A DNA stretch of 55,059 nucleotides from Thermodesulfobacteriota bacterium. GTDB taxonomy: Bacteria > Desulfobacterota > WTBG01 > CAIYCZ01 > CAIRTM01. Below are positions 16,438 to 26,460 of this stretch, one piece after another. The stretch's first letter is position 1. Each line of letters opens with the position of its first letter. Below the pieces are notes generated by a model. The model was not told the DNA's origin, ran no database searches, and saw only the letters and a program-made list of their open reading frames with translations. The stretch spans positions 1 to 55,059 of the forward strand of contig JANQGV010000215.1 of the NCBI GenBank assembly GCA_028282925.1, in the 5' to 3' direction. Position numbers and translations under genes: made by a program.

Positions 16438-16737
16438 CGCTCTGTACATATAAAAACGGCATTAAACCATACAGGCACCCTTCTCTCCCAGCGTGTAAAT
16501 AGAGTTAAACTATATATAATAACGTATCCCGGAATGATCATGGCATACAATTTGTAGTATTTGTTTAAAATTTACCACCTATATATTGTGTTAGATAAGC
16601 ATTTTTTTCTTTACATGCCATTTTTAATCTGTTACCATTTCCCTAATTTTCCACACAATCATAACATTAACCGATTAAACGTATGAAATTTTAAACGGTT
16701 AGATATAAAAGGTACACGAATTACCTGAGGTCCATCC
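16438..16737. other. Intergenic region before smc
   Basis: 300 bp, AT-rich, with no open frame of note. It must hold the smc promoter. A TATATAATAA stretch near 16514 and TTTAAAATTT near 16565 are possible -10/-35 material but I cannot fix a promoter. No hairpin terminator is evident for the dehydrogenase gene. Confidence 0.4.
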
Positions 16738-19700
16738 ATGCAAGTAAAAGAATTAGAACTGTCGGGTTTCAAGTCATTTGTAGACCGGGTCAGGCTTTCC
16801 TTCAAGCCCGGTATTACCGCGCTTGTCGGTCCTAACGGTTGCGGCAAAAGTAATATCATGGATGCCATGCGCTGGATTATGGGCGAACACAATGCGCGCC
16901 AGTTGCGGGGCTCTAAAATGGAAGACCTGATATTCAACGGCAGTGACAGCCGCAAGCCCAACGGCATGGCCGAAGTGTCCATGATCCTGACCAATGGAAA
17001 CGGCAACGGAAATGGTAATGGGAACGGTAACGGCAACGGTAACGGCGGTGTTACAACTGTAAGTCGTCCGACCGAGCTGATGGTAACGAGACGGCTCTAT
17101 CGCTCCGGCGACAGCGAGTACATGATCAACAAGGTGCCCTGCCGTTTAAAAGATATTGTTGAACTGTTTCTCGACTCAGGTATCGGTTCAAAATCATACT
17201 CGATCATGGAACAGGGTAAAGTCGATTACATTCTCAGCCTGAAACCGGACGAGCGCAGAATCCTGGTTGAGGAGGCCGCCGGAATTGCAAAGTACCGCTC
17301 ACGAAAAAAAGAGGCCTTGTCGAAAATTCAGTCTACCAAGAACAATCTGAACCGCCTCCAGGATGTCCTGAATGAAATTCAAATTCAAATGAAGGGGCTC
17401 GACCTGCAGGTCAAACGCCTTAAACGGTACCGTAATATCAAGGAAGAAATAAAAGAGATTGATTTGCAGGTTGCCTCAACCGAGTTGCAGCAACTGCAAA
17501 CATCACGTGAGGTGCACCGGAAAGAACTCGATTCCTGCCGCGATGATGAAATCCGGATTTCCACGGAAAAAAATGCAACCGAAGCGCAGCTTGAAAAGAA
17601 CCGCTTACATCTTACTGAACGGCGGAAACAGGTCTATCAACTACAGCAGGAATCCTATCAGATCAAAAACGATATTCAGAAAATCGAAAACAGCTTCCAG
17701 GTAAATGAACGGGAACTGCAAAACACCTACGATCTGATCACTAAAACCGACACAAACATCGAAGAGCTGTCGGCGTCACTGCATACCCTTGATGAGGACA
17801 TTGAAAAAAACATGCAGGACCAGTCCGAGCATAAGTCCTCAATTGAAGCACTGCAATCCCGGTTCCACTCATCCACCGAATCACTGTCGGTCTCAAAAAA
17901 CAGGCTGAAAGACCTGCAGGAAAATATTGAAAAAGACAACTCGGAACTGTTGCGCGCCACGTATCAGAAAACGGAAATCCGCAACGCCATTACCCTGAAC
18001 AACAAATTGCGTGAAGAGCTTACCGTTAAAATTCATAAAGTAACATCTGAGTTGGATGCGTGCGAACAGCAGTTAAGCGAACTACAGCAAAAAGGCGACA
18101 TGCTTGAAAAACAGGTCTATGAGCTGGTGCAGGTACGCGAACAGAAACAGCAGCAAATTGAGTCGCTGAAAAACACTATCCAGGATCTCAATCAGTTGTT
18201 TGAACAGAAAAACGCAACCTGCAATGAGTGCCGTGATTCAATCGGATCGGTACGCGCCCGGCTGCAGTCCCTCGAAGAGCTGCAAAAAGGGCTTGAAGGT
18301 TTCAGCGAGGGAGTGCGTACCATTATGAATGCCGACAACGAGGCCGAACATGCTATCGGCGGTATTGTCGGGCTGTTTGCGGACCTTCTTGAAACGTCAC
18401 CGGAATATGAACTTGCGGTTGAGGCGGCACTTGACCGCAAGCTCCAGTCGGTAATTGTGCAAACCCATGACGACGGATTCAAGGCAATAGAGTACCTGAA
18501 AGAATCAAACAAAGGCCGGGTTTCTTTTATCCCCTGTAGTATAGCCGATAACGGGTGCGGCACACCTGATATACAGGGTGCGGTTCCGCTTCTGAGACTG
18601 GTTACCATTAAAGACGAGTATAAGCACATAGCTCACACCATGCTGCACGATATTTTGCTTGTAGATACCCTGCAAACTGCCCTTTCAATCTGGAACAGCG
18701 GCGCATGCAAACACATTCTTGTGACCCGCAACGGAGAAATTATCGAGCCGAAAGGCGTGGTTACCGGTGGGAGCACCAAGGAGACCGGCTCAGGCATTTT
18801 AAGGCGCAACAGGGAAATCAGGGAGCATACCGAAAAGCTTGTCCGGCTTGAAGAACAGATGCAACAGTACAGTGCAGAAAGAGACCGTGTTGCCCGTGAG
18901 CTTGAGCAGGCCAAACAGATGTATAATCAACTGGCGGATGAAAAGCAGGAGGTTGACCTTCAACTTGTGCAGGAGCGGTCCAACCTGGAGCAGACCGAAC
19001 GCGATATACTGAAAGAAAAAGAAAAATCGGCAACCCTGGCTGCAGAACGTAACGATGCACAAACACTCATCCAGCAGCATACGGAAGAGCTTTCAGAGTT
19101 GCAGACCAGGCTCAGCGGTTGTGAACAGACCGAGCAGCAGTTGCAGCAGCGTATCCAGGAGTTGCACAATACCGAATCTTCTCTCAAGAAAGGTCTGGAG
19201 CAGTCGGAAACCGACCACACGGAACTGCGTATCCACCTTGCTTCCACCCAGCAAAAACTTGAGAACACCCTCACAACGCTTCACCGGCTGCGCGAACAGA
19301 AGACTGCTACTGAAAACAAAATCTCATCGCTCACCACTGAGAAAGAAACCCTTCAGGAACGCACCGAAAGCCTTACCCGTGAAATAGCCCGGTCAAAAAT
19401 AACCCTTCAGGAACTGCTTGATACGAGTAAAAACGCCGAAAGCGCATTAGTCGAGCAGCAGAATAATGTACAGGGACTGGAAGAGATTGTGACAGGCAAC
19501 GAGGAATCGCTTAAAAAGTTGCGCACAGACTGGGAACAGATTGAACCGAAAATTCATGAAATCGAAATGAAGCTGTCCAACAGCTCTATACACCTTGAGC
19601 ACCTTGAAAAAGAGCTTATGGATAAATATTCCATGGCATTTGAAGAATTGCCTGAACCGCCTGATCCTGAATCTTTTGATGTTAACGAAAGAAACGAACG

Positions 19701-20325
19701 TCTTGAGAAATTAAAAAAACGCCTGGACAACATCGGTGAGGTAAACCTCGGTGCCGCCCGTGAATATGAAGACCATGAAAAAAGGCTGCTGTTTTTGCAG
19801 TCCCAGGAAGAAGACCTGCTGAAATCCATCGAATCTTTACAGAAAGTTATCGCCAAGATCAACCGTATCACTAAACAAAAGTTTCTGGAAACCTATACCG
19901 AGATAAACGACCATTTTAGAAAGTTGTTTCCGTTGCTTTTTAACGGCGGCAAGGCATATATGCAGTTGACCGATGAAAACGATATTCTGGAAACCGGTAT
20001 CGATATTTTCGCCCAGCCTCCGGGCAAAAAAATGCAGAGCCTCGATCTACTGTCCGGTGGTGAAAGGGCGCTGACCGTAATCGCGTTGATGTTTTCCATT
20101 TTTCTGACAAAACCGAGCCCGTTCTGTTTAATGGATGAGATCGATGCACCGCTGGACGATTCAAACATCGGTCGTTTCATTGAACATTTGCAGAAAATGG
20201 CCGAACGGTCACAGTTTATTATCGTAACCCATAACAAGCTGTCAATGCAGGCTGCGGACTCCCTTTATGGTGTAACCATGGAAGAACGGGGCGTATCAAA
20301 GATTGTATCGGTTGCACTGAACTAA
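16738..20325 (+). CDS. smc: Chromosome segregation ATPase SMC
   Basis: 1195 residues, the usual SMC size. The N-terminal head carries Walker A GPNGCGKSNIMDAMRWIMGE near 32-51. Long coiled coils run from about 170-510 and 690-1020 around a hinge (about 515-680, GIVGLFADLLETSPEYELAV). The C-terminal head has the ABC signature LLSGGERALTVIALMFS near 1107-1123 and Walker B CLMDEIDAPLDDSN. It forms the condensin ring for chromosome organisation with ScpA/ScpB, which are not in the window. Oddity: nine Asn-Gly pairs at about residues 86-103 are inserted in a head loop, encoded by mixed synonymous codons. ftsY follows 24 bp later. Confidence 0.97.
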   Translation: MQVKELELSGFKSFVDRVRLSFKPGITALVGPNGCGKSNIMDAMRWIMGEHNARQLRGSKMEDLIFNGSDSRKPNGMAEVSMILTNGNGNGNGNGNGNGNGNGGVTTVSRPTELMVTRRLYRSGDSEYMINKVPCRLKDIVELFLDSGIGSKSYSIMEQGKVDYILSLKPDERRILVEEAAGIAKYRSRKKEALSKIQSTKNNLNRLQDVLNEIQIQMKGLDLQVKRLKRYRNIKEEIKEIDLQVASTELQQLQTSREVHRKELDSCRDDEIRISTEKNATEAQLEKNRLHLTERRKQVYQLQQESYQIKNDIQKIENSFQVNERELQNTYDLITKTDTNIEELSASLHTLDEDIEKNMQDQSEHKSSIEALQSRFHSSTESLSVSKNRLKDLQENIEKDNSELLRATYQKTEIRNAITLNNKLREELTVKIHKVTSELDACEQQLSELQQKGDMLEKQVYELVQVREQKQQQIESLKNTIQDLNQLFEQKNATCNECRDSIGSVRARLQSLEELQKGLEGFSEGVRTIMNADNEAEHAIGGIVGLFADLLETSPEYELAVEAALDRKLQSVIVQTHDDGFKAIEYLKESNKGRVSFIPCSIADNGCGTPDIQGAVPLLRLVTIKDEYKHIAHTMLHDILLVDTLQTALSIWNSGACKHILVTRNGEIIEPKGVVTGGSTKETGSGILRRNREIREHTEKLVRLEEQMQQYSAERDRVARELEQAKQMYNQLADEKQEVDLQLVQERSNLEQTERDILKEKEKSATLAAERNDAQTLIQQHTEELSELQTRLSGCEQTEQQLQQRIQELHNTESSLKKGLEQSETDHTELRIHLASTQQKLENTLTTLHRLREQKTATENKISSLTTEKETLQERTESLTREIARSKITLQELLDTSKNAESALVEQQNNVQGLEEIVTGNEESLKKLRTDWEQIEPKIHEIEMKLSNSSIHLEHLEKELMDKYSMAFEELPEPPDPESFDVNERNERLEKLKKRLDNIGEVNLGAAREYEDHEKRLLFLQSQEEDLLKSIESLQKVIAKINRITKQKFLETYTEINDHFRKLFPLLFNGGKAYMQLTDENDILETGIDIFAQPPGKKMQSLDLLSGGERALTVIALMFSIFLTKPSPFCLMDEIDAPLDDSNIGRFIEHLQKMAERSQFIIVTHNKLSMQAADSLYGVTMEERGVSKIVSVALN

Positions 20326-20349
20326 AAGTTATTTTCCCTGCGATTTCTC

Positions 20350-21288
20350 ATGAGCAAAGAAGAAAAAAAAGGCGGCTTTTTTAAACGCCTTAAAGCCGGA
20401 CTGGCAAAAACCCATCAAGCGGTTACCCGCAAAATTGATGAACTGGCACTTGGTAAACGAGAGATTGATGAGGAGTTTCTCAACAGTATTGAGGAGATCC
20501 TGATTACCTCCGATCTCGGCGTTGCAACCGTAGACAAACTCATGGAATCAATACGGTGGAAGGTCGGCCGCAAGGAACTGAGCGACACCGATAAGCTCCA
20601 TGACGTTTTAAAAAACGAAATATATTCCATTCTTGCGGCCCGGGAACAGCCGCTGCATATCAAACCTGCTACAAAACCCTTTGTCATTCTGACCGTCGGG
20701 GTCAACGGGACAGGAAAAACAACAACCATTGCAAAAATTGCACATATTTTTAAGGACCAGGGCCTGAACGTTATGCTGGCTGCAGCGGACACCTTTCGGG
20801 CGGCCGCCATAGAGCAGCTTGAAATCTGGGGTGATAGAATCGGGTGCAAGGTGATCAAACACCAGCACGGTGCCGATCCATCAGCAGTTGCTTTCGATGC
20901 GTTGAAATCGGCCCGGGCAAAAGACGTGGACGTGCTCATTATTGATACGGCCGGTCGTCTTCACACAAAAGCCCCGCTTATGGAAGAGATAAAAAAAGTA
21001 AACCGTACCATCAGCAAACAAATGGAAGGGGCCCCCCACGAAACGTTGCTGGTACTTGATGCAACAACAGGCCAGAACGCCATCTCACAGGCAACCCTCT
21101 TCAGTGAAACAATAGATATCACAGGCATTGCTCTTACCAAGCTCGACGGAACCGCCAAAGGCGGTGTTATTGTGGGCCTTACCGACACCATGCAGTTGCC
21201 GGTTCGTTTTGTGGGAGTCGGTGAGAAAATAGACGATTTGCGGGAATTTAATGCACGCGATTTTGTTGAAGCCCTATTCGAGGATTAA
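20350..21288 (+). CDS. ftsY: Signal recognition particle receptor FtsY
   Basis: 312 residues, a compact FtsY without a long acidic A domain. The N domain (about 20-100) is followed by the SRP GTPase G domain: G1 [19 protein letters not shown] near 115-133, the DTFRAAA insertion motif near 151, G3 [15 protein letters not shown] near 198, G4 TKLDG near 264 and the closing GVGEKIDDL near 295. It docks SRP-ribosome complexes at the inner membrane for co-translational insertion. It is likely co-transcribed with smc, a common pairing. Its stop overlaps the convergent kinase gene end by 4 bp. Confidence 0.97.
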   Translation: MSKEEKKGGFFKRLKAGLAKTHQAVTRKIDELALGKREIDEEFLNSIEEILITSDLGVATVDKLMESIRWKVGRKELSDTDKLHDVLKNEIYSILAAREQPLHIKPATKPFVILTVGVNGTGKTTTIAKIAHIFKDQGLNVMLAAADTFRAAAIEQLEIWGDRIGCKVIKHQHGADPSAVAFDALKSARAKDVDVLIIDTAGRLHTKAPLMEEIKKVNRTISKQMEGAPHETLLVLDATTGQNAISQATLFSETIDITGIALTKLDGTAKGGVIVGLTDTMQLPVRFVGVGEKIDDLREFNARDFVEALFED

Positions 21289-23759
21289 CGGCTCCGCCCC
21301 TTTTTTAGAGCCGCCCCTATTTTAGCTCCCTCCTCAATGGCCGCCGCCAGCTCCCTGATTTGAATCGGTTTATGCAGCACAATATCGATGCCGGACTTGA
21401 GCAGCTCATCGTCCTCTTTGTCTACGTCCCAACCGGTAAGAAGCATCACCGGCAGTTGAGGCTTGTGTTTTTTGATAATCGAGGCTACTGAAACGCCTGA
21501 AATACCCGGCATACCCAAATCGGTCAAAACAAGGTCAAAGTGTTTTTCACTGCAGGCATCGATACCTTCTTTACCATTAGCGGCAACCGTAACGCGATGG
21601 CCGAATTCCTTCAAAATATCTTTTACGATTTCTCGAACAGCTTCTTCATCATCAATAACCAGGATGTCAAGGTTTTGAGGCGACGCGGATTCCGTGGATA
21701 CAGGTTTGCATTTTACTCGATACGCTGCTCCGGGCAGCGACAAGAAGAATTGGGTGCCCTGCCCTACAGTGCTTTCAAAGGTAATGCTGCCGTGATGACG
21801 TTTAATGATCCCATAGGTCATACTGAGTCCCAGCCCCGGTGACTTTGGGCCCTTGGTTGTAAAAAAAGGATCAAAAATAACATCTTTAATGTCGTCCCCA
21901 ATACCGGTTCCCGTGTCCTGGATACTGATTGTTACGGTATCGTCCTTCTTACCGGCAGTGACCGTTATGGTGCCGCCTGCAGGCAGTGCATCAACAGCAT
22001 TATTGATCATATTAACCATGACTTCACGCAGTTCAGAAGAATTGCCGGCTACAAACAGGTCAGGTTCAATATTCCTTTTTAAATCGATGTTGATGTTTTT
22101 CGATTCAGCTTCCGATTTCCAGCGAACCTTCGTATAGTCGATGGCCAGGTGGATAATTTCAGCAAGGTCTACTGTTTCCTGATAGGAATTGGTTTTGCTT
22201 TTGGAGAAATTTTGTATGCGCCGGACCGTTTCGGAACCGTCTCGGGCCGCTTTTTCAATCACCTCAAGACCTTTTACGAAATCGCCGACAACGTTTGAGG
22301 CCGCTCCCTGTAACTTCGTTGTCTGTTGTTGCAGGAGTTGTGATCTCCCGAGAATAGCGGCCAGAATATTATTAAAATCGTGTGCAACACCTGAGGCAAG
22401 TTCTCCAAGTGATTTCAGCTTGGCGGATTGCAGCATCTGCTCCTGCATTTTGCGCCGTTCGCTGACATCACGTATAACCGAAACATCACCCACGATTGCA
22501 CCGTCGCTGTCCTTCAAAGCCGAAATATTAAGCTCGACGTAGATGGTTTCGCCGTTTTTTTTGCGCCATTGGGCTTCGCAGTTTTTAACAAAATACTTTT
22601 CCTTCAACTCATCGGCAATAAACTGTGCGGTTTCCAGGTCCTGCTTATTACGAATGCCGAGATACTTATTGTGTTTCCCGATAAGCTCATTTTCACCATA
22701 CCCCAGCATTTGTTCAACCGCACGGTTAGCCTGCACTATTGAACCGTTGGTATCGGTTACGATAATACCGTCGGCCGTTGTTCTGAAAATGTTTTCCATG
22801 AACTCCATGGATTTGTAGAGCTGTTCATTAATGGCATTTAATTCACGGGTTTTGTTCTGCACCGCGGCATTGAGGGTATCCAGATACTGTGATCGCTCAA
22901 TTTCAGTTCGCTTCCTCTCGGTGCAATCGCGACAGATAATGATTGCTCCGATCATTTCACCGCTTTTATCTTTAACCAGGGACAACGTTGCTTCAACAGG
23001 TAAAATAACCGCGTCGCGACGGATGTAATACAGTTCACAACTGACTTTCCTTTCGGTAAACAGTTTGTTGGCCGTTTCAATCTGCTGCTGAAGGTAGTCC
23101 TCGTCAATGGTAACCGTCTCCCCGGTAGTGGATGTATAGGTACCCTTCATCGGTGACAGAGAGATTATGTGCTTGCCGATGAGTTCTTCACGCTCATAGT
23201 CGAGCATATCAAGCAGCATGTCGTTTACGATACTTATACACCCCCTGGTGTCGGAAATAAGAATTGCATCTCCTGAGTTTTCAATAATATTATACAGTGT
23301 TTCCTGCGTTTCCCATATCGACTCACGCAATTGCTGTTTTTCGGTAAGCTTGTGCAAATCATCGATAAAACCGACTGCTCCTATTACTTCTGCATTATTA
23401 TTTTTAATTAACTGGGATCTGAAAATCACCTGGACAGGCTTACCGTCGGCGTTGACAAGCTCAATTTTTATAGGTAAAAAAGCAGCTCTTTCAAAATGAT
23501 AAAAACTGTAAGGATAAGATATTTCCTGAATATGTGCAGCTTTGTGAACCAGATCAGTGAATTTTTTACCGCTTACATCGTTGTGTTCGTACCCCAGCAG
23601 CTTAAGTAAATGCACGTTACACGTAACCAGGCAGGCCTTTTTATCTACCACCAGACAACAGGTTTTCGTGTCCGGCAGCGATTGATTTAAAAGTGCTGCA
23701 TCTGAATCAATCTCTTTTTTAGGCAAATCACCCTCACAAAGAAATGAAATACTAAACAC
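21285..23759 (-). CDS. Hybrid PAS sensor histidine kinase with receiver domain
   Basis: 824 residues, cytoplasmic, with no membrane segment seen. Order: PAS-like domains at about 30-150, 155-285 (starting ENSGDAILISDTRG) and 310-440 (IFRTTADGIIVTDTNG), a HisKA with phospho-His in LGELASGVAHDFNNILAAIL near 455, HATPase with NMINNAVDALP and DTGTGIGDD, then a C-terminal REC (about 700-815) with DILVIDDEE and phospho-acceptor DLVLTDLGMPG. Signals unknown. The hybrid design implies a phosphorelay or intramolecular feedback. It lies downstream of a second hybrid kinase and a binding protein on the same strand, with a 196-bp gap. Confidence 0.92.
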   Translation of the reverse strand: MFSISFLCEGDLPKKEIDSDAALLNQSLPDTKTCCLVVDKKACLVTCNVHLLKLLGYEHNDVSGKKFTDLVHKAAHIQEISYPYSFYHFERAAFLPIKIELVNADGKPVQVIFRSQLIKNNNAEVIGAVGFIDDLHKLTEKQQLRESIWETQETLYNIIENSGDAILISDTRGCISIVNDMLLDMLDYEREELIGKHIISLSPMKGTYTSTTGETVTIDEDYLQQQIETANKLFTERKVSCELYYIRRDAVILPVEATLSLVKDKSGEMIGAIIICRDCTERKRTEIERSQYLDTLNAAVQNKTRELNAINEQLYKSMEFMENIFRTTADGIIVTDTNGSIVQANRAVEQMLGYGENELIGKHNKYLGIRNKQDLETAQFIADELKEKYFVKNCEAQWRKKNGETIYVELNISALKDSDGAIVGDVSVIRDVSERRKMQEQMLQSAKLKSLGELASGVAHDFNNILAAILGRSQLLQQQTTKLQGAASNVVGDFVKGLEVIEKAARDGSETVRRIQNFSKSKTNSYQETVDLAEIIHLAIDYTKVRWKSEAESKNINIDLKRNIEPDLFVAGNSSELREVMVNMINNAVDALPAGGTITVTAGKKDDTVTISIQDTGTGIGDDIKDVIFDPFFTTKGPKSPGLGLSMTYGIIKRHHGSITFESTVGQGTQFFLSLPGAAYRVKCKPVSTESASPQNLDILVIDDEEAVREIVKDILKEFGHRVTVAANGKEGIDACSEKHFDLVLTDLGMPGISGVSVASIIKKHKPQLPVMLLTGWDVDKEDDELLKSGIDIVLHKPIQIRELAAAIEEGAKIGAALKKGRSR

Positions 23760-23955
23760 TTACAGTTTTAATACGCATATAGTACCATATTGAATACTGT
23801 ATTATTTTTTTCGGTTTGTTTTTGTTGTTTTATTAGATGAAATTTAATATTTTTTTAAAACATACCGGTTTTGCATGTACCCCGAACAAGAAACAGAATG
23901 GAATGGATATGAGGACGAAAAAGGATAAAGCCGTCTAAAAACCGTTTAAAGATAA

Positions 23956-26454
23956 TCAGGTCATATTATCAAAAACAGAGCGTATTGTAGATGCAAATTC
24001 TATTTTTGTAATGGGTTTATAAATAAGCGCTTTTATTCCGGCAAGTTCAGCGCGTTCAGGAGAAACGGTATCACTGTAACCGGTACAGATAATGACGGGC
24101 TTGTCGGGCATTATCTGCAGAATCTGTTTCGCCAGCTCCAGTCCGGTCATATGGGGCATTGTCTGGTCTGTTATCACCATATCAAAGGTATCCGGTGACT
24201 GCCGAAAGACCTCCAGGGCCTCAAGGCTGCTGTTCAATGCGGTTACGGTATACCCGAGCGACTCCAGTCTTTTTTTACCCAAGTCCATCAAAATCTTTTC
24301 ATCATCAATAAAAAGTATGTGTTCATTACCCCTTGAAACGGATAGAGCCGATTCATCTTTTTCCGATGTATCGGCAATAACACGCGGCAGGAGTACCGTA
24401 ACAGTTGTTCCTTTGTCTACCATGCTTTCAACATGAATAACGCCTCCGTGATCCTTCACAATACCATGCACAACGGCCAAACCCATACCCGTCCCTTTTT
24501 CTTTTTCCTTAGTGGTGAAAAAAGGCTCAAAAATTCTTTGCAGTATTCTGGAATCAATACCTGAGCCGGTATCCGTTACCCCGATCTCTACAAACGGTCC
24601 CGGTGAAACATCAGGATACAGATGTATGGTTTCCTGTGTAATGACAACAGGTGCCAGCGAGATTTCCATTTCACCACCATGCTCCTGCATTGAAAATGAA
24701 GCATTAGTGCACAGGTTCATAACAATCTGGTGCATTTGCGTCGGGTCGGCATTGACCTTACCTGCATGCTCGTCTATATTCAAACGTATATCGATGGTAG
24801 TGGGTATTGTCGAGCGAAGCAGTTTTGCGGCTTCCTTGATAATTGGGTGTAAAGAGACCGGTTTTCGTTCTTCCTGGCCTTTACGGCTGAAGGTAAGTAT
24901 TTGTCTTACCAAATCCTTGGCCCGTGTAGTAGACTTCATAATTTGCTGCAAATAATTCTGCACGTTACTGTTAGAGGGGGTATCATCCTGGGCCAGTTCA
25001 GTGTATCCTATAATGCCGGCAAGAATGTTGTTGAAATCATGTGCTATCCCCCCGGCCAGCGTTCCGATTGCCTCCATTTTTTGAGATTGCTGCAGCCGTT
25101 CCTCCATTGATTTCCGCTCGGTAATGTCACGATCTACGCCCCGGTAACCCGCAAGGTTCCCTTTTGAATCAATGATAGGCACCCCGCTTGATTCAAGTGT
25201 AACCTGATATCCTTTTTTATGAATATTGATGTTGATCATGCCTTTAAAGGGTTCTTTCCGGTCGGCAAGCGAGAGAAAAAGATTCCGTACCCGTTCCGCC
25301 TCATCAGGCGGCATAATTTCAAAAGGTTTTTTTCCGATAAGTTCATCGGAGGAGTATCCCAGCACTTTCGCTACTGCCGGGCTCATATAGGTATATGTGC
25401 TGTTCTCATCTACCTCCCAGATGATATCATTTATATTTTCTACAAGTGATCGAAAACGTTCTTCACTTTTTTGAAGTAATTCTTCAGTACGGATTCGTTC
25501 AGTGATATCGGATATGATACCGACCAGCCCGGTGGTCGTGCCTTTATGGTCGGTAATACAGGCCTTGTTGAAAATAACGTTGCTCATCTGACCGTTATAC
25601 CGTAAAACACTGGACTCATACGTTTGGGTTCCCTGCTTTTCGAATAACTCAATATCAGCAGCAAAATAGATTTCAGCGAGGTCCTTGTCGGGTGCAATAT
25701 CATATACGGTTTTTCCAACGATTTCTTCAGGCGCCTTGCCGATAAACTCGGCAAAGGCACGATTGCAACCTGTGTACTTCCCTTTTCGGTCTTTATAGAA
25801 AACAGGGTTTGGTATGGTATTGATGAGCGTCTGCAAAAAAACATATTGTTCACGCAGGGTTTCCTCAGCCCGCTTCCTGTCGGTAAATGAATTTGCAAGC
25901 AGCAATGCCCACACAATAGACACAACCAGCGCAAGAAGACAGATTCCAACCGTAAAGAAAAAGGATTTCCGATGTGCGGTCCGTATTTGTACTTGTGTCT
26001 CTTTACTGATTTCAGCAGTTTTCGTCTTTACAAATGAGGTCAATTGTTCATGCTGTTTTTTGGAAAAGTTATCAAGAAGGTTGCGTGCGGTCTTTATGGA
26101 GAAATCGTACTGGTAGTTGATTATTTTTGTATAGGTGTTTTTATTGGCTCTAAGCAGTTCCAGGTTGATGTCGTGTTTTTTGAACTGCTTCAGCAGTCTG
26201 GACATCTTGCGTTCAAACTCCTGCTTGAAAAGGTCCATGGAATACGGGTTCATGGTGCCCAGCAGTTTATATACCGTGAGACGCATTTCCGACAACTCTT
26301 TTTGAATAACCTGTAATTCGGTTTTTTTAGTAAGAGCACGGTGCTGTACCGATGCAAGACTTCTCGCCGTGTAGTATGCAAACGCACCCTGGAGTATCAA
26401 CAAAGAAACGATGCATAAAAAAGCCACTATAAGCCTGAATGCTATACTGCGCAT
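23956..26454 (-). CDS. Membrane hybrid histidine kinase with two PAS domains and receiver
   Basis: 832 residues. A transmembrane segment near 7-29 and another near 170-192 bracket a helical periplasmic domain (about 35-165). Then come two PAS/PAC domains (about 205-325 and 335-455), HisKA with MEAIGTLAGGIAHDFNNILA near 475, HATPase (NLCTNASFSMQE, DTGSGIDSR, GTGMGLAVVHG) and a C-terminal REC (about 710-825, ILFIDDEKILMD, VITDQTMPHMTG). It begins 6 bp after the stop of a periplasmic binding protein gene, so the two are surely co-transcribed. This suggests that the binding protein presents a ligand to this kinase. Confidence 0.92.
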   Translation of the reverse strand: MRSIAFRLIVAFLCIVSLLILQGAFAYYTARSLASVQHRALTKKTELQVIQKELSEMRLTVYKLLGTMNPYSMDLFKQEFERKMSRLLKQFKKHDINLELLRANKNTYTKIINYQYDFSIKTARNLLDNFSKKQHEQLTSFVKTKTAEISKETQVQIRTAHRKSFFFTVGICLLALVVSIVWALLLANSFTDRKRAEETLREQYVFLQTLINTIPNPVFYKDRKGKYTGCNRAFAEFIGKAPEEIVGKTVYDIAPDKDLAEIYFAADIELFEKQGTQTYESSVLRYNGQMSNVIFNKACITDHKGTTTGLVGIISDITERIRTEELLQKSEERFRSLVENINDIIWEVDENSTYTYMSPAVAKVLGYSSDELIGKKPFEIMPPDEAERVRNLFLSLADRKEPFKGMININIHKKGYQVTLESSGVPIIDSKGNLAGYRGVDRDITERKSMEERLQQSQKMEAIGTLAGGIAHDFNNILAGIIGYTELAQDDTPSNSNVQNYLQQIMKSTTRAKDLVRQILTFSRKGQEERKPVSLHPIIKEAAKLLRSTIPTTIDIRLNIDEHAGKVNADPTQMHQIVMNLCTNASFSMQEHGGEMEISLAPVVITQETIHLYPDVSPGPFVEIGVTDTGSGIDSRILQRIFEPFFTTKEKEKGTGMGLAVVHGIVKDHGGVIHVESMVDKGTTVTVLLPRVIADTSEKDESALSVSRGNEHILFIDDEKILMDLGKKRLESLGYTVTALNSSLEALEVFRQSPDTFDMVITDQTMPHMTGLELAKQILQIMPDKPVIICTGYSDTVSPERAELAGIKALIYKPITKIEFASTIRSVFDNMT

Positions 26455-26460
26455 ATACCC

